Source of the DNA: Weizmannia acidilactici
GTDB lineage: Bacteria > Bacillota > Bacilli > Bacillales > Bacillaceae_C
Length of the DNA stretch: 42,866 bases
Assembly: GCF_008974185.1 (NCBI RefSeq)
Contig: NZ_BKZP01000029.1
Location: 1-42,866, forward strand
Direction: 5' to 3'
Shown here piece by piece: positions 1 to 9,817 of the stretch. The notes below the pieces were generated by a model. The model was not told the DNA's origin. It saw only the letters and a program-made list of their open reading frames with translations, and ran no database searches. The translations under genes and the position numbers were made by a program. Within the stretch, counting starts at the first letter, position 1. Each line of letters begins with the position of its first letter.

Positions 1-9
1 ATAATTAGA

Positions 10-1425
10 TTATTTTTCAGTTAACGTTCTTACTTGAAGTAAAGTTAGCTTTAACTCTTTATTTTTCAATATAAGATAAGCTAAATAAAAAAATGAATAA
101 ATGATAAATCCAGTAATTGATGAGAAGAACCAGCCAGTTATGATAAATAAAGTAATTAAACTCGTTTCATAAAAGATCTCTTTTTTGATAGTAACATGGA
201 GAAGCTTTGATAACAATATTTCAGCTAATGTATACCTAAAAGCAATTAAAACTACAATGGAAGTCACTGTTAATATCAAATTTCTCAATCCCAAAGCAAC
301 AATAGACGTGATAAGCAGGCTTGCTAATAGAGATATTACATTAATTAAAAGGATAAGCCTTTCCTTTCGCAAGGTTTTTAAAAAAGTATTTACTAATAGT
401 TCCATTCTTCCAGCATAAACACATAACGAAAAAATAATCGCTAAATATTTTAGGCTTTCACTATACTTTGGAAGCCAAGCTAATAATATTACATTCAATG
501 GATAATACAAAATTAAACAACCTAAAAGGACAAATGTTAAGACAGCACGGAAAGTTTTAAAAAGATTTGGCAATCTACTTTGTTCCGTTCTTCTAAGTAG
601 AGGAAACATTATTACTCCAACTGCAGTAATAAATGTCATGGTCAGATTTGAAATCGATAATGAAAGGGATACTTTGCCGAATATTTTTACCCCCCATGTA
701 TGCTGAATCCCAAACCGTATTATACCGAGTATAAGCATGCTAGCAATATTTGAAAACATAAGTTTTATGCCAACATCAATATTAGTAAAAGTTTCTCTAA
801 AATTAATTTGAAAATCTTTATAATGACGAAAAACAATATCTTTGCAGAAGTAGGCCGCATAGATTAACGATGCAAGCTTTCCAATTAAATCAGCCCATAT
901 CATAAACTCAAAATTTCTAAAACCTGAAACCAGCATAAGAATGATTAATACACAATATAGCACTTTTTCGAATAAAGTAATTGCAGCATATTCTTTAATC
1001 CTATTCGTACATTGAAGAGTATACAATAAAAAGTATCTTAAATTAACAAAGAGCATACAAATTGCCGTCGCTTCAAAAATAAATCCATTTTTAGTATGCT
1101 GATTGAATACACCATATAAAAAAATTAATGTCCCAAACACTAATTGAAAGGTGGCCAGCATCCAAAATTGGGAAAAAAAAGTTTTTTTATCTAGGTCCTT
1201 ATATTTTTCCCCACCATATCTTAAATAAATCCCATCATTCCAACCAAAATGAAGAAAACCGACATAAGATGAATAAAAAATATAAAGTTGCCAATATCCA
1301 TATTCTTCCACTCCAATAAGTTTAGGTAAAACTAAAATAACAATGGTGGAAATTATCATAGAGACCAAATTTGACGATAATGTATAAGATAAATTCTTAA
1401 AAAACACAAAGGCTTTGCTGTTCAA
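10..1425 (-). CDS. wzx: Wzx-type polysaccharide flippase
   Basis: This 471-residue protein is almost entirely hydrophobic, with roughly 12-14 predicted membrane segments, the usual size and shape of oligosaccharide flippases of the MOP superfamily. Such proteins move undecaprenyl-diphosphate-linked repeat units across the membrane for assembly by Wzy. There is no short catalytic motif to check, so the call rests on topology, the N-terminal run of segments with VEEYGYWQLY after the first helix pair, and location at the distal end of a cluster that has a matching Wzy, glycosyltransferases and an initiating transferase. It is very AT-rich like its neighbours. A decayed insertion sequence and about 400 bp of non-coding DNA separate it from the rest of the cluster, so it may need its own promoter. 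Substrate is unknown. Confidence 0.8.
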   Translation of the reverse strand: MNSKAFVFFKNLSYTLSSNLVSMIISTIVILVLPKLIGVEEYGYWQLYIFYSSYVGFLHFGWNDGIYLRYGGEKYKDLDKKTFFSQFWMLATFQLVFGTLIFLYGVFNQHTKNGFIFEATAICMLFVNLRYFLLYTLQCTNRIKEYAAITLFEKVLYCVLIILMLVSGFRNFEFMIWADLIGKLASLIYAAYFCKDIVFRHYKDFQINFRETFTNIDVGIKLMFSNIASMLILGIIRFGIQHTWGVKIFGKVSLSLSISNLTMTFITAVGVIMFPLLRRTEQSRLPNLFKTFRAVLTFVLLGCLILYYPLNVILLAWLPKYSESLKYLAIIFSLCVYAGRMELLVNTFLKTLRKERLILLINVISLLASLLITSIVALGLRNLILTVTSIVVLIAFRYTLAEILLSKLLHVTIKKEIFYETSLITLFIITGWFFSSITGFIIYSFFYLAYLILKNKELKLTLLQVRTLTEK

Positions 1426-1824
1426 ATTAATCCCTCTTAACTCTATATCAAAATAGCTAAATCAACTCTACCTATCCTTTAAGGTATTGGAAATTCCACA
1501 CTATGTTTTTTAGAAAACGGCTTTTAGTTGAACCTGAATCCGTTACGAAAATCTAATTAACGTCTGTAGTAGGTAGGCTTTCGGAATAAGCATTCAAAAA
1601 ATGTCTGATTGTTTCCGAAAATGTATTTTTACTTTTTCTGCATGGTAAACATATCTTTAAACACTCATTTAGGCACATATAAAATATAACTTGCGGTTTC
1701 CATATCTTTCAAGTTCTTTAGCAGGCTAAGATTCCATACTTATATTAAAAAATGGGTAAGATACTCGCTCGAAGGTTGGTCACCATTTGTTTTTCAAGCT
1801 AACTTTCAACTTCCATTACAAGCC
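1426..1824. other. Intergenic region with no recognised gene
   Basis: About 400 AT-rich bases lie between the flippase gene and the insertion-sequence remnant. I see no open frame with a ribosome-binding site and no clear terminator. The right part (about 1740-1824) may be decayed 3' sequence of the IS transposase, but I could not read it convincingly. Confidence 0.4.
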
Positions 1825-2871
1825 ATTATGAACCAACTTGCCGGTGGTCAATCCGATGTGTTTTCTTTTTGTACATTTCTGCCTGTTGGCGGTAAAGTTC
1901 ATGAATCACGAGGAGTTGTCGGTATTCATCTTTACTCAAAAGAGACAGAGAGCTTTGGGTAATGAGATTTCCAATATCTCCAGATTCCGTTTCACATATC
2001 CAAGTTGTTTGCCGACAGCTTTCCGGATTTTCCAGGCACCAGCTTTGCGTTGCTTAGCGACAGAAAAATAGTCCTTACAGACCCCTTTTTCTGTAGGTCC
2101 ATGGATTTTGTAACTTTCCTTTGTGTGGTTCATGTAGGACATCAATGAAATGTTCTAGCTTCTCACGAGTTTCGCTCAACAGTCCAAGGTCTATAGGGTA
2201 AGCAATATCAGCCGGTGCACAGGTTGCGTCCAGAATGAGCTTTCCTTTGTTCTTCGTTTTAGGAGAAGCCGATCCAGTTGAATTCTCTTCCGAAGCAGGA
2301 CCGGAAGGTTGATGATCACCACTACTATGATCGTCATCATCATGGTGATCATCATCGTTGTCATTTTCCTTAGATGCTTCTTCCGATTGGCGTTCTTGTT
2401 CTTCCAGAACAATCCATTCATTCAGTTCATTGATGATGTTTGCACCCAAACGTTTTCTAAAACGAGTCATAGAGAATGATCGAATGGGGCTTTTTCCTGG
2501 AATTCAGGCAACCCGATAAAATACTGAAGATACGGGTTTTCCGTGATCTGTTCGACTGTTTCCCGGTCAGATAGCCCAAGCCGTTCTTTGATATAGAGAG
2601 CCCCAAGAGCAACTCTGACAGAATAAGCCTTTTCGCCTTTGAATTTTTTCTTGAAGGACTTGGTGGCATACTTTTCTTCAGCCTTCCACCAAGGGATTAA
2701 TTCAGCAAGACGGACCCAGCGATTTTCTTTATTTAATTTTCCACCGAATGGTAGAAAAAAATCTTCTACAAAAGTTAATTGATGTTCGGTCTTTTTGTAC
2801 ATCGTAACGGCCTCCAAGTGCAAGGTTTTTAACATGTTTCCCATAAAATCCTTACACTTTATATTCGACAA
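1825..2871 (-). pseudogene. Decayed IS5/IS1182-group DDE transposase
   Basis: Three minus-strand frames in series give one transposase. 2871-2467 encodes the N-terminal part, ending in a stretch typical of these enzymes (ENPYLQYFIGLPEF). 2470-2075 continues with MTRFRKRLG and the conserved LILDATCAPADI block. From about 2100 to 1840 the frame shifts again and reads KDYFSVAKQRK and then HELYRQQAEMYKKKTHR. There are thus at least two frameshifts plus an in-frame stop near 1936, and the C-terminal half with the remaining catalytic residues is missing. The middle piece holds an Asp/His-rich low-complexity insert (about residues 38-56). Family assignment is from remembered motifs. The remnant lies inside the capsule locus between the epimerase and flippase genes. 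It cannot encode active transposase. Confidence 0.8.
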
Positions 2872-3153
2872 AAGTGGCTGAAATTCTTGTCAAATCAGGA
2901 ATTTTTGTTTATTCAGCAAACCCTAATTAACAAAAAACCACCTGAGTTTGGAATTTGTCAACCTGGATCTATGTCCATATTATACTAGATTTCATGCAAA
3001 TCGTATTATGGAGAGTGGGAATTTCTTTGGTTTCAGGATTAATTGTTGAATTTAATTAGCCTCCTCAACAAGAATGGATTTAATGTTTTTGATCCCTGCC
3101 TTTTTCTTTAAATGCAACTTTGCAATTGATTCTATTCAATTTTGGATTTTTTA

Positions 3154-4185
3154 CTACTCTATTTTATAGTATTTTACATACCAATCAGAAAATTTTTGTA
3201 ACCCTTCCTCAATTGATGTTTTAGGCTTGAAACCTACCGCACTCTCTAATAACTCTGTTGATGCATATGTCGTTGGCACATCTCCTGGTTTAATTGGTTC
3301 AAATATCTTTTTAAACTTAACTTCTCTTCCCAATGTTTTACTTAACGATTTTTCTAAGGCTTCAACAAACGCCATTAATTTGACAGGCTTGTTATTACCA
3401 ATATTAAAAACCCTATGAGGAGCAGCATCTCCAATAACAGGGGGATTAGAAATAACTCTCTCCATACCTTCAACAATATCATCAATATAAGTAAAATCTC
3501 TGGTTAAATCATGCTCAAAATCTGCATTATTAAAGATTCTAATTGGTTCTCCTAAAAAGTATTTATTGACAAATCCAAAATAGGCCATGTCTGGTCTTCC
3601 CATGGGACCGTAAACTGTGAAAAATCGCAACCCTGTCGCTGGAATTTTATAGAGGTGGCTATATGTATGAGCCATTAATTCATTTGATTTTTTAGTTGCA
3701 GCATATAAAGATACAGGATGATCAACAAAATCTTTTTCTTCAAAAGGAACTTTTTTATTTGACCCATATACAGAACTAGATGACGCATAAACCAAATGAT
3801 CAACCGAATACTTACGACATGACTCTAGTATATTGTAAAAACCTATAATATTACTTTGAATATATACATCAGGATTTTCTATTGAATAGCGTACACCGGC
3901 TTGAGCAGCTAAATTTACTACTATTTCAGGTTTATATTCGTTGAATATTTCTTGGATCATTTTTTTATTGGATATATCAGTTTTGATAAAAGTAAATTTT
4001 TCATATAACTTTAACTTTTCCAGTCGAAAATACTTTAAATTTACATCATAGTAATCATTAATATTATCAATCCCAATAACTTTGCAATTCTGCTTTAAAA
4101 GTCTCTCACATAAATAAAAACCAATAAACCCTGCTGCTCCTGTTACAAGATATATCTTGTTATTGTTAAGTCGATTGCAACTCAA
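3154..4185 (-). CDS. UDP-glucuronate 4-epimerase-like SDR enzyme
   Basis: The 343-residue protein is an extended short-chain dehydrogenase. The NAD-binding TGAAGFIG lies at about residues 16-23, NLAAQAGVRYS and ASSSSVYG follow, and the catalytic Tyr-x3-Lys is in SLYAATKKSNE. GLRFFTVYGPMGRPDMA is typical of the UDP-glucuronate/galacturonate 4-epimerase branch (CapI/LspL type), which supplies UDP-galacturonate for capsules. The start is TTG, behind AGGAGAGG at a suitable distance. UDP-glucuronate would have to come from a UDP-glucose dehydrogenase, which is not in this window, so either it lies elsewhere or the substrate differs. About 270 AT-rich bases separate it from the upstream glycosyltransferase. 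Confidence 0.85.
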   Translation of the reverse strand: MSCNRLNNNKIYLVTGAAGFIGFYLCERLLKQNCKVIGIDNINDYYDVNLKYFRLEKLKLYEKFTFIKTDISNKKMIQEIFNEYKPEIVVNLAAQAGVRYSIENPDVYIQSNIIGFYNILESCRKYSVDHLVYASSSSVYGSNKKVPFEEKDFVDHPVSLYAATKKSNELMAHTYSHLYKIPATGLRFFTVYGPMGRPDMAYFGFVNKYFLGEPIRIFNNADFEHDLTRDFTYIDDIVEGMERVISNPPVIGDAAPHRVFNIGNNKPVKLMAFVEALEKSLSKTLGREVKFKKIFEPIKPGDVPTTYASTELLESAVGFKPKTSIEEGLQKFSDWYVKYYKIE

Positions 4186-4455
4186 AATGTATCCTCTCCT
4201 TAATTTTCACTTGATAACTTGACTAATTTTATATTATTCAAACCACTCTATCTAATTTTATAAAATCAGATATAAATATAATCGTGTAAAATGTATTTCC
4301 TTGTAGATAGACTTGGTTTATCATTTTATAAAAACAATATATTAATAGTATTTAACCATAATACTGCAATTAACCCATTACATATAAGTAATAGTTAAGA
4401 TGTGCACTATTCAACCAATAATTAATAGAACGGCAAAATTATAGTTGGGATCGTA

Positions 4456-5358
4456 TTAAAATTTCGATAAAAGTATTAATAACTTTATTATTAGAGTACC
4501 TCTTATTGTACTTTTTCTTAGTTCTTTATTGAAAAACAATTTGAGCTTTAAATAAAAAGAATTTTTATAGTCTAACGTTTCCGTTAGTAGTTTTTGATCG
4601 TTTTTAGAAAGCATATCATAATACCCACTTAATATTTCTTTTATAAGATTCGAATAGAAACTCGACACTTTATACTTATTCAAACTAGCTTTTATTTTTT
4701 TAAAGAAGGATCTTCTACCACCAAATACGTTATTTTCATGCTGACGATATAAAATATAAGCATTCGAATCATATAAAATCTTACCTAAAAAAAGATGGAG
4801 TATAGGAATCCAATAATCATGTGCATATTCAATTTTAGGTGTGTATCTCAGCATTAAGTTTCGAGAATTTTTATTCATAACCATTGTACAACCATGAGCA
4901 AACCCCTGAACTAATGCTCTGTATTTACTATTAGGTAAAATATTTTTTTTATGCAAAATCCCTATTTCCGTCAACTCCTTATTTACAAGAATACAATTCG
5001 AACAATAGAGAATTGGTATATCACTAGATTCTGTAGATATTTTTTTAACTGCACTAATTAGTTTTCTTGGCATCCATATATCATCTTGATCTGAAAAAGC
5101 ATAGTAATCATAGTTACCTGTCATTTGTAACAATATTTGAAAGCTCTTTTTATAACCTACATTTTCACCTTCTACATAATCAAAATTAGGATATTCTTTT
5201 TTATATTCTTTTAAAATTTGAACTGTATCATCAGTTGACCCATCATCCCTAACCAAACAATATACAACCACATCTTTTTGTTTCAAAATCGAGTCGATTT
5301 GTTCTCTTATGTATTTTTCTCCATTATAAGATGATAATAAGACTTGGACCTTTTTCAT
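4456..5358 (-). CDS. Family 2 glycosyltransferase
   Basis: This 300-residue protein opens with the GT-A nucleotide-binding fold: VQVLLSSYNGEKYI, then VRDDGSTDDT near residue 38 and FSDQDDIW near residue 93. The DQD supplies the metal-binding acidic triad. The pattern matches the rhamnosyl-transferase-like subgroup of GT2 found in capsule and O-antigen loci. It would add one sugar to the undecaprenyl-linked repeat unit at the cytoplasmic face. It lies 10 bp after the Wzy gene, so the two are probably co-transcribed. The donor sugar cannot be read from sequence. Confidence 0.85.
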   Translation of the reverse strand: MKKVQVLLSSYNGEKYIREQIDSILKQKDVVVYCLVRDDGSTDDTVQILKEYKKEYPNFDYVEGENVGYKKSFQILLQMTGNYDYYAFSDQDDIWMPRKLISAVKKISTESSDIPILYCSNCILVNKELTEIGILHKKNILPNSKYRALVQGFAHGCTMVMNKNSRNLMLRYTPKIEYAHDYWIPILHLFLGKILYDSNAYILYRQHENNVFGGRRSFFKKIKASLNKYKVSSFYSNLIKEILSGYYDMLSKNDQKLLTETLDYKNSFYLKLKLFFNKELRKSTIRGTLIIKLLILLSKF

Positions 5359-5368
5359 AAAATAACCT

Positions 5369-6601
5369 CTATTTTTTGTCTTTAGAATCTATCAATAAGA
5401 AACTTCTTGTAAACAGCCAAATCCAAAACAAGAACTGCAACCAAGTTGATAAAATTGTAAAATACTGATCAGAAAAGAACTGGTATATTAATGGGTAATA
5501 AGAAACTGATTGAAGGGCTATAAAAAAAACTTTTTTATCTTCTTTTAAAATTGATTCTTTATATAAATATCCATGGATAGCCCCCAAAACAAATAGAATG
5601 AAAAAAGCATATATTAATCCAAAATCACTAGAATAATACTGTAAAACCGTATATACATTTGAATAATCTCCGTATATCCAAGTAAATGGCTGAACAGTAT
5701 TGGGAATAACAATATTGTAGCCTAATGAATTTAGGATCGCCGAGAAAAAGCGAAACGTATTTGCACCATAAGAATATTCATGAAATGAACCAATCCATTG
5801 AACAAATGCAAGTGGAGGTGTAGTAAAATATATCCTGAATTGGTTAATAATAAACTGTAATGAATTACTTTGATCTTGATAAACAAATTTTAAAAATGAA
5901 AAGACTATAAATACAGCTAATAAAATTAAACAAGTAGTAAGTAAAACTATTAAAGTTTTCATACTATCATAGTTTTTAATTATCAAAAAGGCAAAAAAAA
6001 CGCTAAGTATCAGAAGAAAAATTATCCCTCTATTGTTTGCAGTAATTACAAAAATTGTTGCAAAAAAAATAGATATTAAAAAGTATAACTTATTTCCTCG
6101 TTTAGGATTGCTAAAATATATAATCGAGCTAACAATTGAAAAAGCAATTATTGCTATTCTAGCATACAATACAATGTTACCCTCTACAAATGTACCCGAC
6201 CGCCTGCCTGCATTTAAAGTCTGCCAAAAGTTAAAATTGAAATTAGAAAATATATAACTACGAACCTTTACCAAATAAAATATAAATAAAACACTATTAA
6301 TTGCTATTACTAATTTACCTAAAAAGGGATTGAATTTTTTTTTGATTCTATTCGGTTCAAAATTCGTTTTGTTTCTATTTCTCACTACCATAAAAAAACC
6401 AAGTATAAAGCAAAATAAACTAAAAACAAATGAAAGATAATAAAAATTATCAAAATTTATTTTGCTTTTTCTTAAAAGTAATGCTATATATATCAGTAGC
6501 CATATTGAGGAAAGGATAATTGGCGGTGCAATTATATCCTTTAATTTAATCCAAGAAAGGCCTAAAATTATGGCACATCCAATAATTCCTAAATAAACCA
6601 T
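5369..6601 (-). CDS. wzy: Wzy-type repeat-unit polymerase
   Basis: The 410-residue protein has about ten or more hydrophobic segments and a longer loop in the second half containing FTTPPLAFVQWIG and NVYTVLQYYSSDFG, as expected for O-antigen/capsule polymerases. These join repeat units on the outer face of the membrane. Wzy proteins diverge strongly, so the call rests on topology and on being the only polymerase candidate beside a flippase and several glycosyltransferases. The start overlaps the end of the upstream glycosyltransferase gene by 13 bp, and its AGGAGG lies inside that gene, suggesting translational coupling. Confidence 0.75.
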   Translation of the reverse strand: MVYLGIIGCAIILGLSWIKLKDIIAPPIILSSIWLLIYIALLLRKSKINFDNFYYLSFVFSLFCFILGFFMVVRNRNKTNFEPNRIKKKFNPFLGKLVIAINSVLFIFYLVKVRSYIFSNFNFNFWQTLNAGRRSGTFVEGNIVLYARIAIIAFSIVSSIIYFSNPKRGNKLYFLISIFFATIFVITANNRGIIFLLILSVFFAFLIIKNYDSMKTLIVLLTTCLILLAVFIVFSFLKFVYQDQSNSLQFIINQFRIYFTTPPLAFVQWIGSFHEYSYGANTFRFFSAILNSLGYNIVIPNTVQPFTWIYGDYSNVYTVLQYYSSDFGLIYAFFILFVLGAIHGYLYKESILKEDKKVFFIALQSVSYYPLIYQFFSDQYFTILSTWLQFLFWIWLFTRSFLLIDSKDKK

Positions 6602-7722
6602 CTCATCCTCCTGCTCTTTTTCTCTTTCATGATCTCAAAATAAATACTTTTGTATTTTTCTGAAGTATTATTAATGTCGTAATTGTTCATAATATACCTA
6701 ATGACTTCCTCATTATTAATATTTTTACTTTTATTTTCTTTGAGCGTTTTTATTTCTTCGCAAAGTATAGTTATTTGTTTCAATATTTGTTCTGGGTTTA
6801 ATGGATCTACATATCTAACATAATTATTTTTTGGAACTAAATTATTTAACCCCTCAACATCAGAGAGAATACAATATGTATTGGACAAAATTGCTTCAAG
6901 AGCTGCTAAACCAAATCCTTCCCACAATGATACTAAAACGAATATATCTGTTATTTTTAATATTCTATCTACATCATCTCTATTTCCAAGAAGAGTAATT
7001 CTATCTTGTAAACCATTTGATAAAATTAATTGTTTAATCTCATCTCTTTTCTCTCCATTGCCTATTAAAAATAGGTGATAATTTTCTTTTAAACCGACTA
7101 AACTTTTAATTAATGTTACATGATTTTTTACTTTCGATAACCTTGCCGTACATGTTAGTATAATGCAGCTGTTGTCATTTATGCCTAACATTTCTTTATC
7201 TAGAGGTTTTGAACTCCAATACTTTTTAGTATTAATTCCATTATTGATTACTACCGACTTGCTACGAGTACTTTTAATCCAATTGTTTAAACTTACTTTG
7301 GTAGCGCTACTTATACATATTATTCTTTTGTACTTTTTATACATTAAATAATCTAAGGGTTTAAATAAAATGTTTTTTCTTCTATTGTTATTTGTGTTAT
7401 GCTCAGTCGTAATCAATTTATTTTTGCTTATTAATATACTTGCATAAAATTGAGCATAAAATGTATGTGTGTGAACTATTTGACAATCTAAAGTTAATTT
7501 GTACAAATCCCAAGCGATACGTGGATTAAACTTATTTTTATAATTAAGCTCTACTATTTCAATCCTTTCCTTGTTAATAATATCATAAGGTATTCCTCTT
7601 CCTGGTAGTATAGATATTATCTTCACTTTTAAATTATTTTCAGACATTAGATTTGCTAATTCTGTGGTTATTTTCTCCGCCCCGCCTGTATTAAGCCAGC
7701 TAAGAATATGTGCTACTTTCAT
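6589..7722 (-). CDS. Family 4 (GT-B) glycosyltransferase
   Basis: The frame opens upstream, but I place the start at the ATG at 7722 (MKVAHILSW), which has TTAGGAG seven bases before it. The N-terminal NTGGAEK loop is the usual acceptor-side motif of GT4 enzymes. The C-terminal half holds the donor-site signature: LLGNRDDV, then FVLVSLWEGFGLAALEA with the conserved E-x7-E. A peripheral membrane enzyme adding a sugar to the lipid-linked repeat unit is expected. It runs directly into wzy with a 13-bp overlap. Donor and linkage are unknown. Confidence 0.85.
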   Translation of the reverse strand: MKVAHILSWLNTGGAEKITTELANLMSENNLKVKIISILPGRGIPYDIINKERIEIVELNYKNKFNPRIAWDLYKLTLDCQIVHTHTFYAQFYASILISKNKLITTEHNTNNNRRKNILFKPLDYLMYKKYKRIICISSATKVSLNNWIKSTRSKSVVINNGINTKKYWSSKPLDKEMLGINDNSCIILTCTARLSKVKNHVTLIKSLVGLKENYHLFLIGNGEKRDEIKQLILSNGLQDRITLLGNRDDVDRILKITDIFVLVSLWEGFGLAALEAILSNTYCILSDVEGLNNLVPKNNYVRYVDPLNPEQILKQITILCEEIKTLKENKSKNINNEEVIRYIMNNYDINNTSEKYKSIYFEIMKEKKSRRMRWFI

Positions 7723-7835
7723 AATTTTTTCTCCTAACAAATAGCTAAATATAGGACAACATGACAACATACATTTCAATTCATACTTGAAACGACCGAA
7801 AAAACAAGATTATTTTATATTCTTTTATTTAATAG

Positions 7836-8936
7836 TTAATGTTTAACTATTTCTTCCATATATGCATTTATTACAATATTTCTATCAAAGTCTCTTTTTA
7901 CTTTTTCTCTGGAATTAAGTCCCATTTGCTTTCTTTTTTTATATGGTAATTGAATATATTTCTCCAAAATACCTGTTAAATTCGTTGTGCTTTTAACTTT
8001 AAATGTAAAACCATTCACTCCTTGTTCAATCGTTTCTCTACATCCTGGAATATCTGATGCGATTAAGACTCTCCCCGTAGCTGCGGATTCTAGTAAGACG
8101 TTTGAAAGTCCTTCACTGTAAGAAGGTTGAATAATACATTCGGCATCTTCTATGAATGGTTTTACGTTTTTTTGATATCCAAAGTATTTTATATAACCTT
8201 TCTTCTCATATTCTTTAATTATTTTTTCATAAAAAGATTGAGTTGGTTCTACAAAACCCACTATGTGGAATATAACATTAGGATATTTACTTGTTATTAT
8301 TTTTGAAGCCTCTAAAAAATGATCTATTCCCTTGTCTTTCATGATTCTTCCAATAAATATAAATACAATTTTTTCAGTTTCCTTTGGGAAATCCTTTAAA
8401 GTAAATTCAGATAAATTAACACCAGAACCAGGTATTAATTGATAATTTTTTTTAACAATTTTCTTTTCAATTAATAAATTCATATCCTGTTGATTTTGAA
8501 AAAAAACACATGAGGATCTTTTTAAACAAATACGATACATAAAAATCAAAAAAAATTTTAAAAAACCACCATTTCCAAATCCGCTTCCTAATCCAGTTAT
8601 GTTATTTAGACACGGAATGTGTAAAATCCTACAAGCAAGACTTCCATACAAATTAGGCTTAATAGTAAAAGTTAAAACAACATTAGGTCTAATTTTTAGC
8701 AGTATTCCTAAATAAACAACCAGTAATTTAAAATCTTTAAATGGGTTTTTACCTCTCCTATCCACCTTGGTATCAATAAATTTACAACCCCACTTAACCA
8801 TTTCAGGAACTTTATCATCATAAGGGAAAGACAAAAAGACTTCATAATTTTCACTTAACAATTTCTGAATTAATTCTTTCCTAAAATTATAAATTACAAA
8901 ACCATGATTACCTAAAAATAATACCTTTTTTTTCAT
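7836..8936 (-). CDS. Family 4 glycosyltransferase, CapM/PglA-like
   Basis: This 366-residue GT-B enzyme starts MKKKVLFLGNHGFVIYNFR and carries TIKPNLYGSLA and NNITGLGSGF, typical of the PglA/CapM group that adds the second sugar to an undecaprenyl-diphosphate-linked amino sugar. The donor-site region IGRIMKDKGIDHFLEA and the E-x7-E in PSYSEGLSNVLLESAA are intact. Its position just after the reductase and initiating transferase fits a second-sugar transferase. It follows the upstream gene by 11 bp. The PglA-like assignment is family inference, and the sugar is not known. Confidence 0.8.
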   Translation of the reverse strand: MKKKVLFLGNHGFVIYNFRKELIQKLLSENYEVFLSFPYDDKVPEMVKWGCKFIDTKVDRRGKNPFKDFKLLVVYLGILLKIRPNVVLTFTIKPNLYGSLACRILHIPCLNNITGLGSGFGNGGFLKFFLIFMYRICLKRSSCVFFQNQQDMNLLIEKKIVKKNYQLIPGSGVNLSEFTLKDFPKETEKIVFIFIGRIMKDKGIDHFLEASKIITSKYPNVIFHIVGFVEPTQSFYEKIIKEYEKKGYIKYFGYQKNVKPFIEDAECIIQPSYSEGLSNVLLESAATGRVLIASDIPGCRETIEQGVNGFTFKVKSTTNLTGILEKYIQLPYKKRKQMGLNSREKVKRDFDRNIVINAYMEEIVKH

Positions 8937-8947
8937 TTGTCACCAAC

Positions 8948-9814
8948 CTACAATAAGCTCTTTTTTATAGATTCATTAAAATCAACAATGCAATAATCTT
9001 CCTTAGGGCTCAACCTTTTATCATATACTTTATTACCAAATACTTTATTTATTAGATTTAGCCTTCTAGATAAAAGACGAAGAAAAGGGTTGAAAAACGA
9101 TACAAAGAATACTTTTTTACCCATATTTTTAGCCATTAAATCAATAATTTCCTTAGTTGATACATATTCTTTATTTTGAGGAAAAAAAATACCACTCATT
9201 TCAGAATTAATAGCGATTCTTAAAAACTCTGTTAGATTATCAATATAAATTATACTTCTTTGATTTGAAATGCTTGGAAATATCGGAAAAAATTTTGCTA
9301 ATTTTATAAGTCTTGGAAAGTTTCCTTTACAATTTGGACCATAAACCATAGGTGTTCTTACAATTACAATTTTAAAATCTTTATCTTTTAATTTTTGAAT
9401 TTCTAAATCAGCTTCTAATTTGCTTTGACCATAAAAATCAATTGGGCTTGGCTTAGTATTTTCTTTTATAATATTTTTTTCTCCAATTTTCCCATCTGCA
9501 CCATAAACGATGATGCTGCTCATATAAATAAATTGTTTGGCACCATCATTTTTTGCTTTTTTAGCTACATTGATTGCTAAATCTCTATTTACTTTGAAGT
9601 ACAGTTCTTTCAATTTAGGATCAGCTGAAACATGCGCAATTCCAGCAACATGCAATACAGTATCATACATAGAGAAATCGTGTGATTTCCAATCATCATT
9701 TCTTACTGAAATAGCTTCTGTTTCATATTTATCAGGCCATTGGGAAACCCATTTTATGAAGTTTGTACCAATATAACTGTTCTTTCCAGTGATTAATATT
9801 CGTTTCTTATCCAT
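8948..9814 (-). CDS. SDR sugar-nucleotide 4-epimerase/4-ketoreductase
   Basis: The 288-residue protein keeps an NAD(P)-binding LITGKNSYIGTN at the N-terminus, HVAGIAHVS, YMSSIIVYG, and the catalytic pair in DFYGQSK (Tyr-x3-Lys). It is shorter than GalE and resembles the WbpV-like reductases found beside membrane 4,6-dehydratases. A likely job is reduction of the UDP-4-keto-6-deoxy-HexNAc made by the neighbouring dehydratase to UDP-QuiNAc or UDP-FucNAc, the donor for the initiating transferase. That pathway is inferred from the three-gene neighbourhood and not shown by any residue. Confidence 0.75.
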   Translation of the reverse strand: MDKKRILITGKNSYIGTNFIKWVSQWPDKYETEAISVRNDDWKSHDFSMYDTVLHVAGIAHVSADPKLKELYFKVNRDLAINVAKKAKNDGAKQFIYMSSIIVYGADGKIGEKNIIKENTKPSPIDFYGQSKLEADLEIQKLKDKDFKIVIVRTPMVYGPNCKGNFPRLIKLAKFFPIFPSISNQRSIIYIDNLTEFLRIAINSEMSGIFFPQNKEYVSTKEIIDLMAKNMGKKVFFVSFFNPFLRLLSRRLNLINKVFGNKVYDKRLSPKEDYCIVDFNESIKKSLL

Positions 9815-9817
9815 GAA

